Part shown: piece by piece, positions 1-16,890 of the stretch
How positions within the stretch are numbered: position 1 is the stretch's first letter
Layout of the letters: each line of letters starts with the position of its first letter
Source of the DNA: Latrodectus hesperus
Taxonomy: Eukaryota; Arthropoda; Arachnida; Araneae; Theridiidae
NCBI GenBank assembly: GCA_037975125.1
Contig: CM075857.1
Location: 75,411,345 to 75,475,344 of the forward strand
Direction: 5' to 3'
Length of the DNA stretch: 64,000 nucleotides
Translations under genes and position numbers: made by a program
Notes under the pieces: generated by a model
What the model saw: the letters and a program-made list of their open reading frames with translations, nothing else
Told to the model about the DNA's origin: nothing
Databases searched by the model: none

Positions 1-628
1 ATATAAAAAATCATTTTATTGACAAAGTTGACATAGAAAATTGTACTGCTAATTAAAAAGTAGAAAAGTTAATTGGATTAATAATAATAATAATTTTTTG
101 TCAATACTGATAAAATAATTAAATTATTCCGCAGTTAAGATAGACTGAAGAATATATTAAATTAATAACTTCATTTAAATTATTTCAAACACAGTATGAG
201 TTTCAAAAGAAAATTTACAATTTTTATGCAATTTCAATAGTTTTAAAACTTATGTATGATTTTAGTATTTTATTCAATTTTAATGCACAGAAGTTTGTGA
301 ATCTAAGTTTGTGTCAATTTGTAACTTGAAGCCTCTCTTGCACATGATGTTCTTCTAAACACATCAGATATTATCTTCATATAAATGCAATATGAATGAT
401 TCCGTGTTATTTTTAAATTATTTTTTCTACATGTAAATAATGCATATTAACTTATTGTAGATTGAAATACTTATCAGCAGAATTTAATTAAAGCAATCAT
501 TCACTATAATCCTCATTTAATTAATGTAATAAATCAGACTTCTTTTCTTTTGTATCCTCAATTAAATTGTTCTTCTTAAAAAGATATAAATTAATAAAAT
601 TGAATGTTAATTTTAGAAAAGATCTTTC

Positions 629-893
<265 letters not shown>

Positions 894-945
<52 letters not shown>

Positions 946-946
946 C

Positions 947-1041
<95 letters not shown>
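894..1041. repeat. (AT)n microsatellite, left of mariner-like element A
   Basis: Alternating AT interrupted by a few C/G bases. It ends at the TA target site of the mariner-like element starting at 1042. The array resumes at 2632, so the element was probably inserted into one tract. Confidence 0.9.
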
Positions 1042-2757
<1,716 letters not shown>

Positions 2758-2761
2758 CATA

Positions 2762-3550
2762 CAGGGTGATCATCTATTTTAAAGTGACAGAGTGTTTGAA
2801 GCACTCTGTATCGCGATCTAATATAGCCGAAATGACGCCAAACTTGGTATTTAGACTAATCTAAACACGGGAAAAAAGATTCCGTAAAAAATATTTTAGT
2901 ACCGAAAATCGCCGCTAGGGCATTTTGTGGAGCTTTACAATGTATAGAATGTGAGAAAAGAAAAATATTAACACATACAATCGTGCAGTTAAATTATTAA
3001 TGTTTATTTACTACATTAACTTCCCCGGAGAGGAATTAGACCACATTCAAGTGAGCAACTTTCTCAGAATCATCTTTCACCGTGCATTCTGTGCACAACG
3101 TTCTCCACAGCCGTACGTAACATATCACAAGGAATATTCCGCACTGCCTTGGCTATGTTGTCCTTTAAAAAAGACAAATTTGATACTCCACCAACATAAA
3201 CGCACGTGCCGGTAATGTGAGAGGTATGGCCACTGGAGCTCATTTACTTCAGCTGAGATTATTTGTCGGAGCTGTCTACTATTTGATTTTATGGCGCCTA
3301 TTGCTGGCACTGTCATCGCACAACATTTGCATTTTTCTTTGAAACCCGTTTTTTATGCTAATTCTCGTTATTGTAAGCTAAACCAGCGCCACAAAATACT
3401 CTAGCGGCGACTTTTGAAACTAATTTTTTTTTCACAGAATCCTTTTTCCCATGTCTTGATTAGTCTAAATACTAAGTTTGGTGTCATTTCGGCTATTAGA
3501 TCGCGCTACAGGGAGCTCCAAACACTGTCACTTTAAAAAAGATCATCCTG
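2762..3550 (-). mobile_element. Mariner-like element C, internally deleted
   Basis: A 789-bp element flanked by TA, with long (about 170 bp) imperfect inverted repeats: CAGGGTGATC at the left and CAGGATGATC at the right, read inward. The repeats have diverged by many substitutions. The central part keeps a minus-strand transposase carboxy-terminal remnant (about 3040-3205: 'LSFLKDNIAKAVRNIP' and 'VENVVHRM'), so it is a deletion derivative rather than a pure MITE. Family different from element A. Confidence 0.85.
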
Positions 3551-3552
3551 TA

Positions 3553-5569
3553 TACATATATATCATAAGTTTTATAATATAATTTTAACTTTTTATTTAT
3601 TATCTACTCTGAAATCAAAATATGAACTGAACTGTTTAATAAATAGGTAGAGGGTGAATCTTTTGGTTTCTAGTGCAGTACGTCCGCTTTTAAGACAGTT
3701 AGATAAAATATAAATAAATTTCCCCTAAAGTGAAAAAAAAATAAAATGAAACTAGCTTTTACCTCTAACAAACAAAGTTACAAAACTTTTACAATCATGT
3801 TTAAAATTTTTCTTTTTTGTGGTATTATGAATTTAATAAGTATATAATAATTAATAAATACTATAAACAGAGAAAAAACCTGGTTTAGGGAACGTAACAT
3901 GGGTGTGTTAGAGTAACCCATAATGAGTAATAAATTTTAAAAATAATTATCTTTGACACATAAATTAAATAAATGTAACCCATAAATTTTAATAATAATT
4001 ATCTTTAAAATTTAATACATTATCTTCAAAAACTATATGCACTTATTTTTTTACATTAAAAAATAAAAAAATTCATATGTCAGCAGTTTTATTAGATGCT
4101 AAAAATGCCTTTGGAATTTCAATAAAAATATTTATTTTTAGATAATATACTTTCGACTTGAAAATATATGTTCCAATTCTGAAAAAATATATATTTCAAA
4201 TAATTTTGTTCACTCTTAGTTTCTTAAATTTCATACGTGTTAAATACTTATCGGAAAATAGTTTATAAAATTTTAAATTCCTATAAAAATATTTTTTGGA
4301 ATTCAAAATAAAACATATTGCCACACACACATTTATAAAATTAAAGTTTATTGGTAAATGTAAAATCACAGTCAGTTGTTTCTGAGGAAAATCTTTAGTT
4401 CTTGATTTATAACATTTTAAAAGCAATTAGTAAGAAGTAGTCTGCCACTTGATAGTTTATTGAATGAAGCAAGTTCATACGTTCTTTTATTTTAATTAAA
4501 TAAGCAACTACAGTGTCTTTTCACTCCCTTTTCTTGGACTTTTGAACTTATTCAGTGAGAATTTACATAATCAAAACTTACTAATAAGAGGGAAATAAAC
4601 ACTCTTATTAATACTCTTTTTTATATATAAAAAAACTACTTTTCTCAAGTGCAAAATATGCAATCGAATTTACAAAATACATTACTCGTGTTAATCTACA
4701 TTACATTTTTAAAGAATGCAACAAAATAAAATTTTAAAAATAGTAAATTTCTAAAACTATACAATATTAATTTTAAAATTTTACAGTATTGAAAATGAAT
4801 AATTGAAATTCTTTTTTAATTGTACTAGTCCCTGAAGTAGAAATCACATAAAATTTATTAAATATCTTGCTACAGCTAAATTCAATAAGAAATGTATGCA
4901 TTTATTATAATAATTAAAAAGTTTAATACAAAATGCCTTATATCGCAGAAACTTTATAGAAATAAAAACATCATTAAATTTTATATTAAATATTTATAAT
5001 TTTCTTTTATTAATCATTCAGTACATCAAAGCACTTTTTTAAGATTTCAAACATACTAATCATCAAATAGTAAATCAAAATTTACTTCTTATTCCTTCAC
5101 ATTGTTGAGGAAAGAAATACGATATTTTTATAATTGAACAGTACAGATTTTGCATAAATAAAAAGTACCAAATTTTTATAACCGTACACAAGATTTATAT
5201 AGATATATGTTGAAACTATGTAAATTATTTCCTGCTTGAATATACCATATTCTAAAATAAACATATATGACGATAACTGACATTTTTCTTATTTGCTCTT
5301 CGGGTTCAAAATTAATTATAATACACAGCTGGACAATTGCTAAGGACGGATCACAAATTGCAATGTAGCATAATACTAAGCGAGACATGAGGCCTAGTAG
5401 GATAAAATATAGTTGCCACACTGTTCAGACATTAGAATAAAGAATATTTATTGCTCTGGAAAGTACAAAAGCTGCGAAACATCTGAAAGAAAAAAATGTT
5501 CATTTGATGCTGCATACGGAAAAATGGAACAATGTATTTAAAAGTCAGCAGGCATCTTGAAGAAAGGTA
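3553..5569. other. AT-rich intergenic DNA, nothing recognised
   Basis: No open frame with domain-like composition was seen. Short ORFs at 4196-4426 and 5176-5421 have AT-driven composition. A short duplicated phrase ('gtaacccataa... aattttaa') occurs near 3900 and 3975. Confidence 0.6.
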
Positions 5570-6603
5570 TCAGTACGGGATATGTCCACCGTGGAGTGTG
5601 ATGTAACATTCCACACATCGTATCATACTTTGCACAACATTATCCAGCAGCTGCTGAAGCAATTTATCCCATTCCTCTGAGAGTGCATGGATGAAGATGT
5701 TCTTGTTTGTCGCAGGATAGTTTCGACCATCAACGTGCCTCCCAAAGCATCCCACACATTTTCAATGGGGTTTAGATCTGGAGAACGTGATGGCCATACG
5801 AGGTGTTGAATATCCTCGCTGTCTAGACAATCTTGAACAGCGAGTGTTCGTTGACATGTTGCGTTGTCGTCCATAAAAATAAATTTATCACCAGCAGCAC
5901 CACGGAAAAGACTAACACGAGGAAGTAGAACTTCATTAATGTATCATTGGCCCGTCATACTCCCATTCGCAACCATATGTAGAAGCGTGCGGCCATTGAT
6001 CATGATGCCGGCCCACACCATGACACAGCATGTCGGATATCGGCCCTTTTCCTGGATATTTTCTGGACGATAAGCAGTACCACTCTCGCGCAAGATCAGT
6101 TGGCGTCTACAATCCGATGACAGATTGAACCTACTCTCATCTGAGAATAGTACGCATGCCCAGTCCTGTTCAGTCCAATTGCGATGCTCACGACACCAAT
6201 GCAAACGAGCAGTACGTTGTTGTTTGGTCAATGGGACACACACAACAGGTCTGCGAGTGTATAGTCCTCCTCCCCTCAAACGTCTGGCAACAGTTTTTCG
6301 GGCGATCTGCTTTCCTGAGGCAGCAAGAAATTGATTTGCCACCTGCGGAGCCGTGGTGCGCCTGTTCCTTTTTGCTGCTGATAGGACGATATATCTGTCT
6401 TCTGCAGGCGTCGTACTTCTAACACGACCTCCCCCGTACCGCCTACTACACATTCCAGTAGTTTTAAATGATTTTCTCAGCCGTGAAACAACGCTGTGAA
6501 CGATGTCAAACTCCCTGGTAACATCTGTTATTTTTTACCCTTATTCGATCTTTTCAATAGTTCGGCCAAGCATAAAGTCATCTAAGTGAAGTCGGGAAGA
6601 CAT
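5570..6603 (-). pseudogene. Tc1-like transposase, broken (element D)
   Basis: Starts MSSRLHLDDFMLGRTIEKIE at 6603. Two in-frame stops follow, then 'REFDIVHSVVSRL' (paired-like helix-turn-helix), 'RGGGLYTRRP', the catalytic 'VLFSDESRFNL', a stop after 'SMTGQ', then 'FIFMDDNATCQRTLAV' and 'WPSRSPDLNPIENVWDALGG'. A frameshift leads to the C-terminal segment 'ALSEEWDKLLQQLLDNV', ending at 5570. The D..D(34)E spacing is typical of Tc1. Several stops and at least one frameshift show it is dead. I did not find convincing terminal inverted repeats. Confidence 0.88.
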
Positions 6604-7260
<657 letters not shown>

Positions 7261-7869
7261 ACACACATATATATGTATATATATAGCAGTAAAAATACTT
7301 TACTAAAATATTATTTCTAGAAACATTTCATTGAAATAATTTATATAACTGGTTAGCTATAAAACTTAAGTTTTCGCATTTATTACACACACACATTTTA
7401 ATTGACATGAACGGCTTATATAATAATATGTTATCCCCTTACAAAAATATTTTTGCAGTTAAAGCTGATTATTAGGTAAAGAAATAGATTTTGCTCACCG
7501 TTCGCAATACTGGTTTTATACTTTACATAACATGAAAACCTCATGCAAATATTATATCTTACTTAAAATGCTCTAGAATGAGATTTTACAGATTAACAAT
7601 CATAAAATTCATAATTAACTCGGTTATAAAATTTGAGACTGAAATCTTTTCATATTTGGTGGTTGCTCAAAAGCTATTCTTTATTTTTTTAAAAATTTAT
7701 ATTCTTTTAAGACAATTCTTCAGACACAACTAATATTTTTCCTATTATAAATTTCTTACTGTAATAAATGTATGTTATGCAAAATATTGCATTACATTTA
7801 CGTAAATAAATTACATGAACAGTATTCCTGATAATATAAAGAAAGTTTCCTGTTAGTAAAATAAAGCAA

Positions 7870-8250
7870 AAACTAAATAATTTATGCACTCTTTCATCCA
7901 TTATCATCGTGCATTGAAATCCCAAATTACGTAAAGAAGAAAGACTTGCAAAAGCTTTTTCATACATTAATTATGTTCGAGATAAATACTTTCGTCTAAA
8001 TTCTTAATGATGTACCTGGAATCTCAACAATGTTTGGCATCTGGCTGTATCTAATTGATGAAGCATTGAGCCACTAATGGAGTTGGATGGCCTATATTTG
8101 TCTCAATCTTTTTAGTCTGCTGCCTTCTGCTTTCATGGCAGCATCGTTCGGACTATAAGAGTCTAATAAAAGTGATAAAGGTCACGTTTAGGAACGTAAT
8201 TAATTTACTAGTTAAGTTGAGATCGTAACGATTCTTCTGTCACTCAATAT
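7870..8250. repeat. Old dispersed repeat, copy 1
   Basis: Shares an ordered series of diverged blocks with 16290-16650: a 'tacgtaaag'/'taagtaaag' block, a 'gtttggcat' block, 'cctatattt.tctcaatct' and 'gacyataagartctaa'. The same order and spacing imply an old duplication or two copies of an unknown repeat. No coding frame spans it. Confidence 0.6.
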
Positions 8251-11200
8251 TTTTCTTTCGACTTTTTGGCAAGATTAAGAATGATATTTACCTAGAATGG
8301 ATTTATGTACCAATAGAATTATCAGAAATTTGTTTTTATAACACATATTTAGAGAAAATATTGTACTTAAGTTATTTGTTATTTTTAGATTTAATATTAC
8401 TATATAAAGGGAGAAAAACTAAATTCATTTTTATTCCTCTTTGTTTATGTCATCCAAATATGCAATATGAATAGTATTTTCTTCACCATACATCACAGTT
8501 AATAATTTATAAGCATATTTTTTTATCTTTATGTCTTATTATCATAATAATAACATACATGTCTATCTTTGCTTTTCTTTTACTGTATACTTTTTAACAC
8601 ACATTACTTTTTTATATATACAATTACCTATTAAAATATAACATGAACAAATACTTTGGGAAATAATTTGAAACTTATGGTTTATGAATTAACTTTCATT
8701 ACAGATAGGTCATCATAAATGAAGAAAATAATACCTGTAAAATTAAAACTTTTCAATACATGCTTCAAATTATAACATAGTAATTTATTTTTAAGATATT
8801 ATAGTATTTTAAAAATAAATACAATGAATGTATGCAGAAATGGTCTGGGTATTAAATTGAAAAGATATTAAGCATTACAAATGCAAGAAGCCAAAAACAT
8901 CGTATCATAGAACTAAAAAATTTTCCTTTGTTTTCCTCATTAAAATTTCCATGTAATAGTTTTTGATAAAATTGAAAATAAATATTTTCTATAAGATGAT
9001 ATGTGTTTCTTTATTTTTTTTTAATTTGGAGAGCTTAATTTAATACAACATACTTCTAAAAAACATAACATACATCCGTAAATTTTCAGTTAAAATAAAT
9101 AGTAAAAAGTTCAGATCTTTTTTTTCAAATAGCCTAGACAAGGAAACATCAAAGCTACTTGTAACAAATGTTATCAAATAACACGGAAACTTTTCAAGTA
9201 TCTTCTTCTCTTTTATCGTCATTATATTTAACAAGCTGGCTATTAAAGAAAGATAATTATTGTATATCTTGATAATTTTGCAATCATATAAGACAAACTC
9301 TTTAAAAAAATTCTACAATCGCTTAAGGCAATAGGGAGAAATGATCTTTTTTATATAAGTTTTGTCTTCTGAAGTAATTTAAGAAAAAAATGTTGATTAT
9401 AGAATGTGATATGCAAGAATAGAAATTGTTAATTGAAAGGAAGTTGATACATTGATTGGTTTTCGTATATTGTAATTTTTGGAAGTATAACAACATTTTA
9501 AAAGTAATTATCCATGACCAATATTGTTAGCAAATTTATTTATCATACTTTCTAAATTTATTTGCTTTAATAATACATTTGTGTAAGTAGTTATTTATAT
9601 TTCAATCATCTATAGAATATGTATCACCTGATGATCAAAACTTAGGATTTATATACATAAAATAAATTTACACGGTTTCAAGTATATTTTCTTCGAAATA
9701 AAATACAAAACATTATAATTGCCATAACCACTAAAATGTTATGTAAACAATATAAAATCTGAATAAAAATTGTTAAACTTCAGGGAATGCAAAAGAATGC
9801 TCATGAAATTTAAATACTCGAATAATTTTATTTAATTATTGAAATAAATATATTTACACACAATATTTAGAGTTGATTAAACGTTTATATTTACAGCAAG
9901 TTATTATTATGTAGATATATTTAAGAAAACGGATATAAATTTATATTTCTGTTAATATACCCTAATTTTTCTACATTACTACTGTAAGTCTCATCATTTC
10001 AAAGTATTACAAATTTATAAATGTCATTAATTTTAAAAATTATAACTTTTTCTCATCTTACCATTAATATTTCTCAAATTTTAAAAACTCATGACGCGTT
10101 GAATGTTTTTTAATATCAAAATTTTAATGTTTGTAAACAGCAATTTACTCTTTGAAATACTACTATGTCCGACAAACTCGAAACTATAGTATGGACCTAT
10201 TGATATATTACAATGTATTGCCCTATTGCACTCTCAAATTGCCATATATTACTTGCTGTGAAATCCTGATAGAACTTTTCTTGTTTACATAACTTTCCAA
10301 AAACTGTTTTTTACCAAGCATATACAAAAATATCCGAATTAAAGATATCATGTGTAAGTGTCCCAGGATTTTTAATAAGATTTTGTAACATTTACGAAAT
10401 ACTGAAATTAATGAAACTTCACTTTATTAAATTGGTTCAATAATTTTCTGTTAGGAAAATTATAGCTGTGTGCATTAATTCTCTGTTTGTGTCTACATAT
10501 TAATTATAAAGTCATTTAATAATTGAAATAAATCACTCCACGGTTACAAAACATCCAATAACTTGAATACAAAATCAAATGTATACTGTTTTTTAAAAGA
10601 GATATCTTATCTGGAATAAAACAAATTTGTTCTAATTTCTTTTTCTGCTCACTTCTTTAAAGTAATTTAGCTAAGACTTTCTTTCAATCCGAATAAATGT
10701 ATAAAAGAATCTAAATACACATGAAACACTAAATTTCCTTTTATTTCATTAAACAGTCGAATACGATAAACGGATTGATTATTCTCTTCCTTCCTTTTAA
10801 AACAATTTGATTCTTTTGAATCATTATAGTGGACATTGTGTTTCCATTAAAAGTCTAAAATGTTTTTTGCCAGAAAGCGTGAATCTTCATTAAAACAGAC
10901 AATTCTGTGCCTAAATTCTCGCTTTCGAATAAAGAATTTAAACAAATAAAATTTATTTTATTTTTTTACTCTTCAATTAAATATAAAATGAATAAGAATT
11001 TGTTCCTGAAAATGTTGTATTCAACTTTATTTCTTTTAAAATTGTGTTCATAAGTGTTGTAATTTGATTTTAGAATCTATTAGTTTAGCTTTAAGCAATT
11101 TAACATCAAGAAAGCTTTTATAACAATTCTTGATGTAACTTCAAAAAATATATTGCCGATAGCAAAAGACATTTTTTCTTTCATGAATATTAGGAATTCA

Positions 11201-12500
11201 ACTGGCTAACTTTCGAAATACAAAAATAACTTTTGCTGAATTTGTATGAATATTATGATTACATTTCTATCGCAAATAGCAAATTTTCAAATTTTCATAT
11301 GAAAATATTTATTTGTTAGCCTTTTGTAATTTTAAAATTTGCTTTTAAAATTTTATTTTACGTGCAAACATCTTTTAATAGAAATAAAGAGCTATCAAAT
11401 GAAACCTACTTGAATAATAACAATAGTTGTTGATTGAAAATGTGATTTCAGAGTACTAATAGAATAAAAAATTAATAGAATTCATAAGTTCTGATTAATG
11501 AATGTTTTCCAGAATTATACAAATACAGATCTATAAGCGAATATTTCAATTTAATTATTTTTTAAATTATAAAATTTTGTTCAAAAATATTGTATTAACT
11601 TTTTTGAGAGAAAAAAAGCATTTGCTTTTTTTTACAACAAATACTTATATATTATGAATGCATTTTTACTATGAAATTATTGCGCCAATGAGGTTTTATT
11701 GGTAAATTTTAACACATTTTGTAAAAGTAAAATATTCTTTTTGTGAGCTAAAGAATATCAATAAATATTAGTATAGTTTTAACAATTCATATAATTCTAA
11801 CAGAACATATGAAAACATTTTCTAAGATCTTAAATAAATAAATATTAACTAAATTATAAAGACCTTTGATCAATGTATATTTTATAAACTAAAGAATTCA
11901 AAGTTAAATATGATTTTACCTGACTTCAAGACGTTTTTATTAAGTTAAATCTTCTTTTGAAATTTTTGATTTCAACAGAATTATCGAATCAACACTATTT
12001 CAGTCTTATAAGAATGAAAGATAAATTAAATACACTTCATTCTCTTCAAAGTTCTACATCAGCAGCGTTTACTCGGAACTAAGAGTTCTCTTTTAACAGC
12101 ATTTTTCGAAAGGCAAGCAAATTGTTTTATGCCACCAAATGATTTCTTTAATAAAACAGAAAGTAAAAACTAAAAGTAAGGTTGAATATATACCTTAATT
12201 TAAATTTTATTTAATGAAAATGGATAAATATTTGATGTTATCACAATTATAAATTTAGTATCATTAAAATCAAGCAAGTAACGCTTATTATCCAAGACAT
12301 TAGTTCCTAAATTCTTAAAAAAATAATTTTTAATTAATATTATTTATAAATTTGTTTTGTTTTCCACTTTTATATTTGTCTTACTACTACCAATATATTA
12401 AAATAATTATTATTCTTAAATGATAATCGGACAAATGCGTTATCTTGAACCAAAAAACCGATTGAATTTTCAAGAAATTTAGAAATATAAATATTAAAAA
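8251..12500. other. AT-rich intergenic DNA, nothing recognised
   Basis: Read on both strands; only AT-driven short ORFs such as 9040-9234 were seen. Confidence 0.6.
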
Positions 12501-12501
12501 A

Positions 12502-13440
12502 TCAACACTTACAGCAACCAAATCGGCAAGAAACAGTGTCACAGAGAATAATAAAATTAGAGGGCATGTACAAATACGTTGAGAAATTTACTAATATGAT
12601 GCCACGATTCATCCACCATACTGACTGGCATCGGCAAATATTGACGCCTTCTTCTGATGAGTTATCTGAAGAACTTGTTAGCCAGGGCAACACCCGAAAC
12701 TTTTCTTTTCCAAGGATGATCACTGGAATATTGGAGAATTTGACCATGTAATATATTGCTGAAATATAATAGTTTTTTATGGTTTGAATAAAAGGACAAC
12801 TGTGCAACTTAACACAAGAGAATATAAAGTTTGTTGTTCAAACTACCATCAATGATAATAAGTGACTGAGACGGGTATACAAGAAAACCGCATACCATTA
12901 CTCTTGGGGATGCATTAAAATATTCAATGTACATGAATAGTGTGGATTCTTCTCAATATCGCCAAATACGAAGGGGTCATAGTAATATTGTAAGCTGAAC
13001 CACGCTTCGTCTGCTATTCTATCACTAAAATTTTAAATGGCTTCTTTCTGTAATGGGGTGTCAAGGGCTGATGAAGTCATGGGCATCAAGCTTATACTCA
13101 TACTGCTGCAAATGTCATCAAATTGTTCTTGTAATCATTTTTAGCTTAACAAATAAACTTTTTCTTAAAGCAGAGAAAGTGCAAATATTGCTGTATGGTA
13201 CCTTAAGGTCATGAGGGTAACATGGTTACATTTTTAACTGTTGCAGATAAAGAATGGCTGACATCTAGTATGACGTTCTGCACGACCATGAATTCCATGT
13301 TTTACAGACAATCATAGTATCTCGAATGACGTGTACAGAATACTATAATTTGATAGAACGCAATGAATGGATACCATAGTTGAATCCTTCATGTCAAACT
13401 TTTGCTGACAAGTATTTCTTCATTATACACGGAGCATCAT
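12502..13440. other. Less AT-rich block, possible decayed gene or element
   Basis: This stretch has higher GC than its surroundings. The longest frame is 101 codons on the minus strand (12502-12807). Further upstream on the same strand a short open segment reads 'DRIADEAWFSLQYYYDPF' (about 12930-13020). I do not recognise either. There are no repeat ends, poly-A or catalytic motifs. It may be a decayed transposon or pseudogene, or simply non-coding. Confidence 0.35.
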
Positions 13441-13485
13441 AATGAAGTACGTTTTTTTCACTTAAAGACAAAATAAGAATCACTA

Positions 13486-14040
13486 CCAATATTTTTTATA
13501 TGAATGCCTGTAAAATCTTAGCATTTTTTTTATTGCATCACATTTATATTTGTTTTAAACGCATTCGTACAACCTGTTTGATATTAACAATTTTAATCAT
13601 AACTTCGAATATATAAGTAGTTTAAACGTATTTGAATATGTTAATAATACAGTATTACAAAAAAATTCTTAAATTGATAATTGTAATGAAGAAAATATTT
13701 AATATAACCACAGATTTTAGGTCATAATTTTTCGTTTTTTATAATTTTTCATATATAAATAATTTGATGCCCATATTTTTTTATATGAATGCCTGTAAAA
13801 TCTTAGCATGTGTTGTATATTTATTTTAAACGCATTCGTACAACCTGTTTGATATTAACAATTTTAATCATAACTTCGAATATATAAGTAATTTAAACGT
13901 ATTTGAATATGTTAATAATATAGTATTATATAAAAATCCTTAAATTGATAATTGTAATGAAGAAAATATTTAATATACCCACAAATTTTAGGTTACAATT
14001 TTTCGGTTTTTATTATTTTTCATATATAAATAATTTGATG
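13486..14040. repeat. Tandem duplication, two ~270-285 bp units
   Basis: 13486-13769 and 13771-14040 are near-identical direct copies. The second lacks about a dozen bases after 'atcttagcat' and differs by a few substitutions. They are adjacent and recent relative to other duplications here. No coding content. Confidence 0.9.
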
Positions 14041-16289
14041 ATTTGTTTCTATCCTTTTTATTTACTTCACATCCTTCTTAATTTATTTTTGAAACTAAAA
14101 TAGGAAAAACATTTAAAAAATTTTAACACAAAAGCACCAATTTACTTATACTTCATGACTGAAACAAAAAGTCTCTAATGAAAAATTTTTCTTTAAAATT
14201 TGCTTTTTATTAACTTTATGAAAGAATAGTTGGAAAATAATGAGTAGGAGAAATTTTAAAATGTTTGGTAAAATTTTATAGTTCTAAAGAAACATTTTTA
14301 AATTTACACAGAGTTTACAATTTTTTTATTTGCAAATTATAAGTGAGAATAAAAAAGTTTCACTTGAATTAAAAATTAAGTAGTATTATAGATCTAAATT
14401 TTATACTCTCGGAGTATAAAATTAGCATTTTATATTTTTAAAGCATTTTATTTAATACTTGGAGCACTTTATTTAATAAATTGAAATAAAATTAATTTAA
14501 TATAAATATTATTTAGGAAATCTAAATTCATTAAATAATTGTTTATTCTTTATTTCCTTCATTGTACCGCATAAATAAAATTTCATTCAAAAAATAATAT
14601 GTATAAGTAAATAATATTTTTTTCTTCTTTGTATCGTTATCATTAAAGAAAAATTATAGTTTCAAAGAAAATTATATTCTGAGATATATATGAATGTTCA
14701 TTAGTTTATATTTAACAATGATAATTTTGGTTCTTGATATTTATATATTTGCACAAAAATACTTTTCTCCTGAAACGTATTAAGATGTTTTATAGCAGTA
14801 AGATCAAATAAAATCTACAAATTCTAATTAATGATAACCTTATTTTTACTTACGAAAATATTTTTTTTCTAATTTAATTTACTTTTTAATTTTGCGAAGT
14901 GTTTGAATCAAGATAAAATTTAATTTCTTAAGTACATGTAATAATGTTTTCCTATTTCATTTTGCTTTTTAGTAGATCTAGTATAACTGCCAATTTTTTA
15001 GATAGAAATAGAAAAACCGTCTGCTGTATATGTATCATAATTTCTTATTAAATTTTTAATGAAGTCTTTGGATTGTTTAATAGATTCTAAAGAAAATTAA
15101 TTGCTTGGTAAAGCAAATTACATGAATATTATATGAGGCTCCAGATACAATTTTTAAGTATAAAATATTGCCATGTTAAAAATTAATCTAGTTTTTATAC
15201 AACTTTCTGAGATAAATGATATAATTGTTTCAAAATTAAAGAAAATATTTTCATTTAAATAAAATTATACAACATTTTTGATTAATTTAGATCATTGATT
15301 TAATTAAAAGTGCTTTCTATTTTATCCTTTAAGTAATTATAAAAAAACCAAGTTATTCGTATAAATAATTATAGTCATCATTTTTAGTAATAAATTAATA
15401 AATTATTATTTACTTATTACCCATGTCTATTGATAAATAAATAATTATTAATTAATTAATTACGAATAAACTGCTTCAATAAAAATAGTCCTTAATTTGT
15501 TACTATATAGGTTTTTTGATTCTGATATTAAACTAAAATCTCTTTTTATAAAAAACATATCCTTTAGAATACTAATCGTACATAATAATTTTAAAAACAT
15601 TAAGAATTTTTTTTGAATAACTTTACATTTTTTTAAAAAGTATGGACTAATATACTTACATAACGTCATTCGGAATGTAATTAAGTAAAAGTATACATTA
15701 ATTAAATGAGGCAATTTTTCTAAAAATAATATATATATATTTGAAGGATAGTGTAAAAAATTATACTTCTTGTGATTTTTTAAAAGAAGATATTTATCTA
15801 CTTAAATAGTTTTTGATGCAATAAGTCGTTTCGTTTCAAATATTTTTCTAACACAATTTACATGTTTGTTGCTAACAATTCTGGAAATTACCCTTACTTG
15901 TTTCCAATAGCATTAAGCATCCTTGTATTTAACATTATACGCAAATTTCGTGAAAATAGTAATTCTTACAAGAATCAAATTTTAAAAATAATGACAAGAT
16001 TTCATAAATTTCACAATTTTAAGTTTTGTCAATTAAATTAAGGAATGAAAAGCTAAAACTACTGTATTTTTTTAATGGTACCATCCATTTTTTCTTCCAA
16101 AATGTTCAATATATTTTTATTTTCAACATCATTTTATTCCCTCGATTTCTTCCTCCTGCATAAGTAATACGCGTTAAATCAGATTGTTCTTAGAATCAAC
16201 ATAAAAGGATTAATAGAAAAATTCTGTCATGATTCATAACAAGAAGACGCTTTCGTTAAGAATAAAAATAAAAAGCAAATAAACATATC
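14041..16289. other. AT-rich intergenic DNA, nothing recognised
   Basis: Only short AT-driven frames (for example 15460-15714 minus) were seen. Confidence 0.6.
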
Positions 16290-16650
16290 CCATTCTTTAA
16301 TCAATCGGTTTTAAAATTCTGAATTAAGTAAAGAAAGAAAAAAGATTTGTAAAAGCCTTTTTTACTGCATTAATTTATAACGCTATAAGTATTTCAATAC
16401 AAATGCGTAACAATGTGCTGGAACTGTTTGGCATTTCACTGTTTCTATTTTAGGGCGTTTTGAATTGATAGACTTTGAATCCTATATTCATCTCAATCTG
16501 TCTTGGTTACTGTAATGTAGTTTTAAGCCAGTTTAATTAAGACCATAAGAATCTAAGATAAGTGTTGAAATTAGTATTTGGGAAGTCAATTTGTGAAGCA
16601 AATTGTGTCTGTGCATGTAATCGTTAGGATTTCACAATAACTCACCTAAG
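16290..16650. repeat. Old dispersed repeat, copy 2
   Basis: Diverged partner of 7870-8250, in the same orientation with blocks in the same order. Its right end runs into the tandem duplication that starts near 16616. Confidence 0.6.
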
Positions 16651-16890
16651 TTCTTAAACTTTTTAGATAGATAATTTAAGGAATTTATTTGAAATAAAAT
16701 TATTGATGTAAGGACTTTACTGGTGATTTTTTATTAAGAAACGTATTTACGTATTCGTTAGGACTTCACAATAACTCACCTAAGTTTTTAAACTTTTTAG
16801 ATAGATAATTTAAGGAATTTATTTAATATAAAATTATTGATGTAAGGAATTTACTGGTAATGTTTTTATTAAGAAACGTATTTACAAGAT
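16616..16890. repeat. Tandem duplication, two ~135 bp units
   Basis: Two adjacent direct copies containing 'ttcacaataactcacctaag' and ending 'aagaaacgtatttac'. They differ at a handful of positions. Non-coding. Confidence 0.88.

Noticed and set aside
12536..12751. 71-codon plus-strand frame with a plausible-looking amino-acid mix
   Set aside because: Overlaps an equally long minus frame and neither has motifs; left as an unassigned block.
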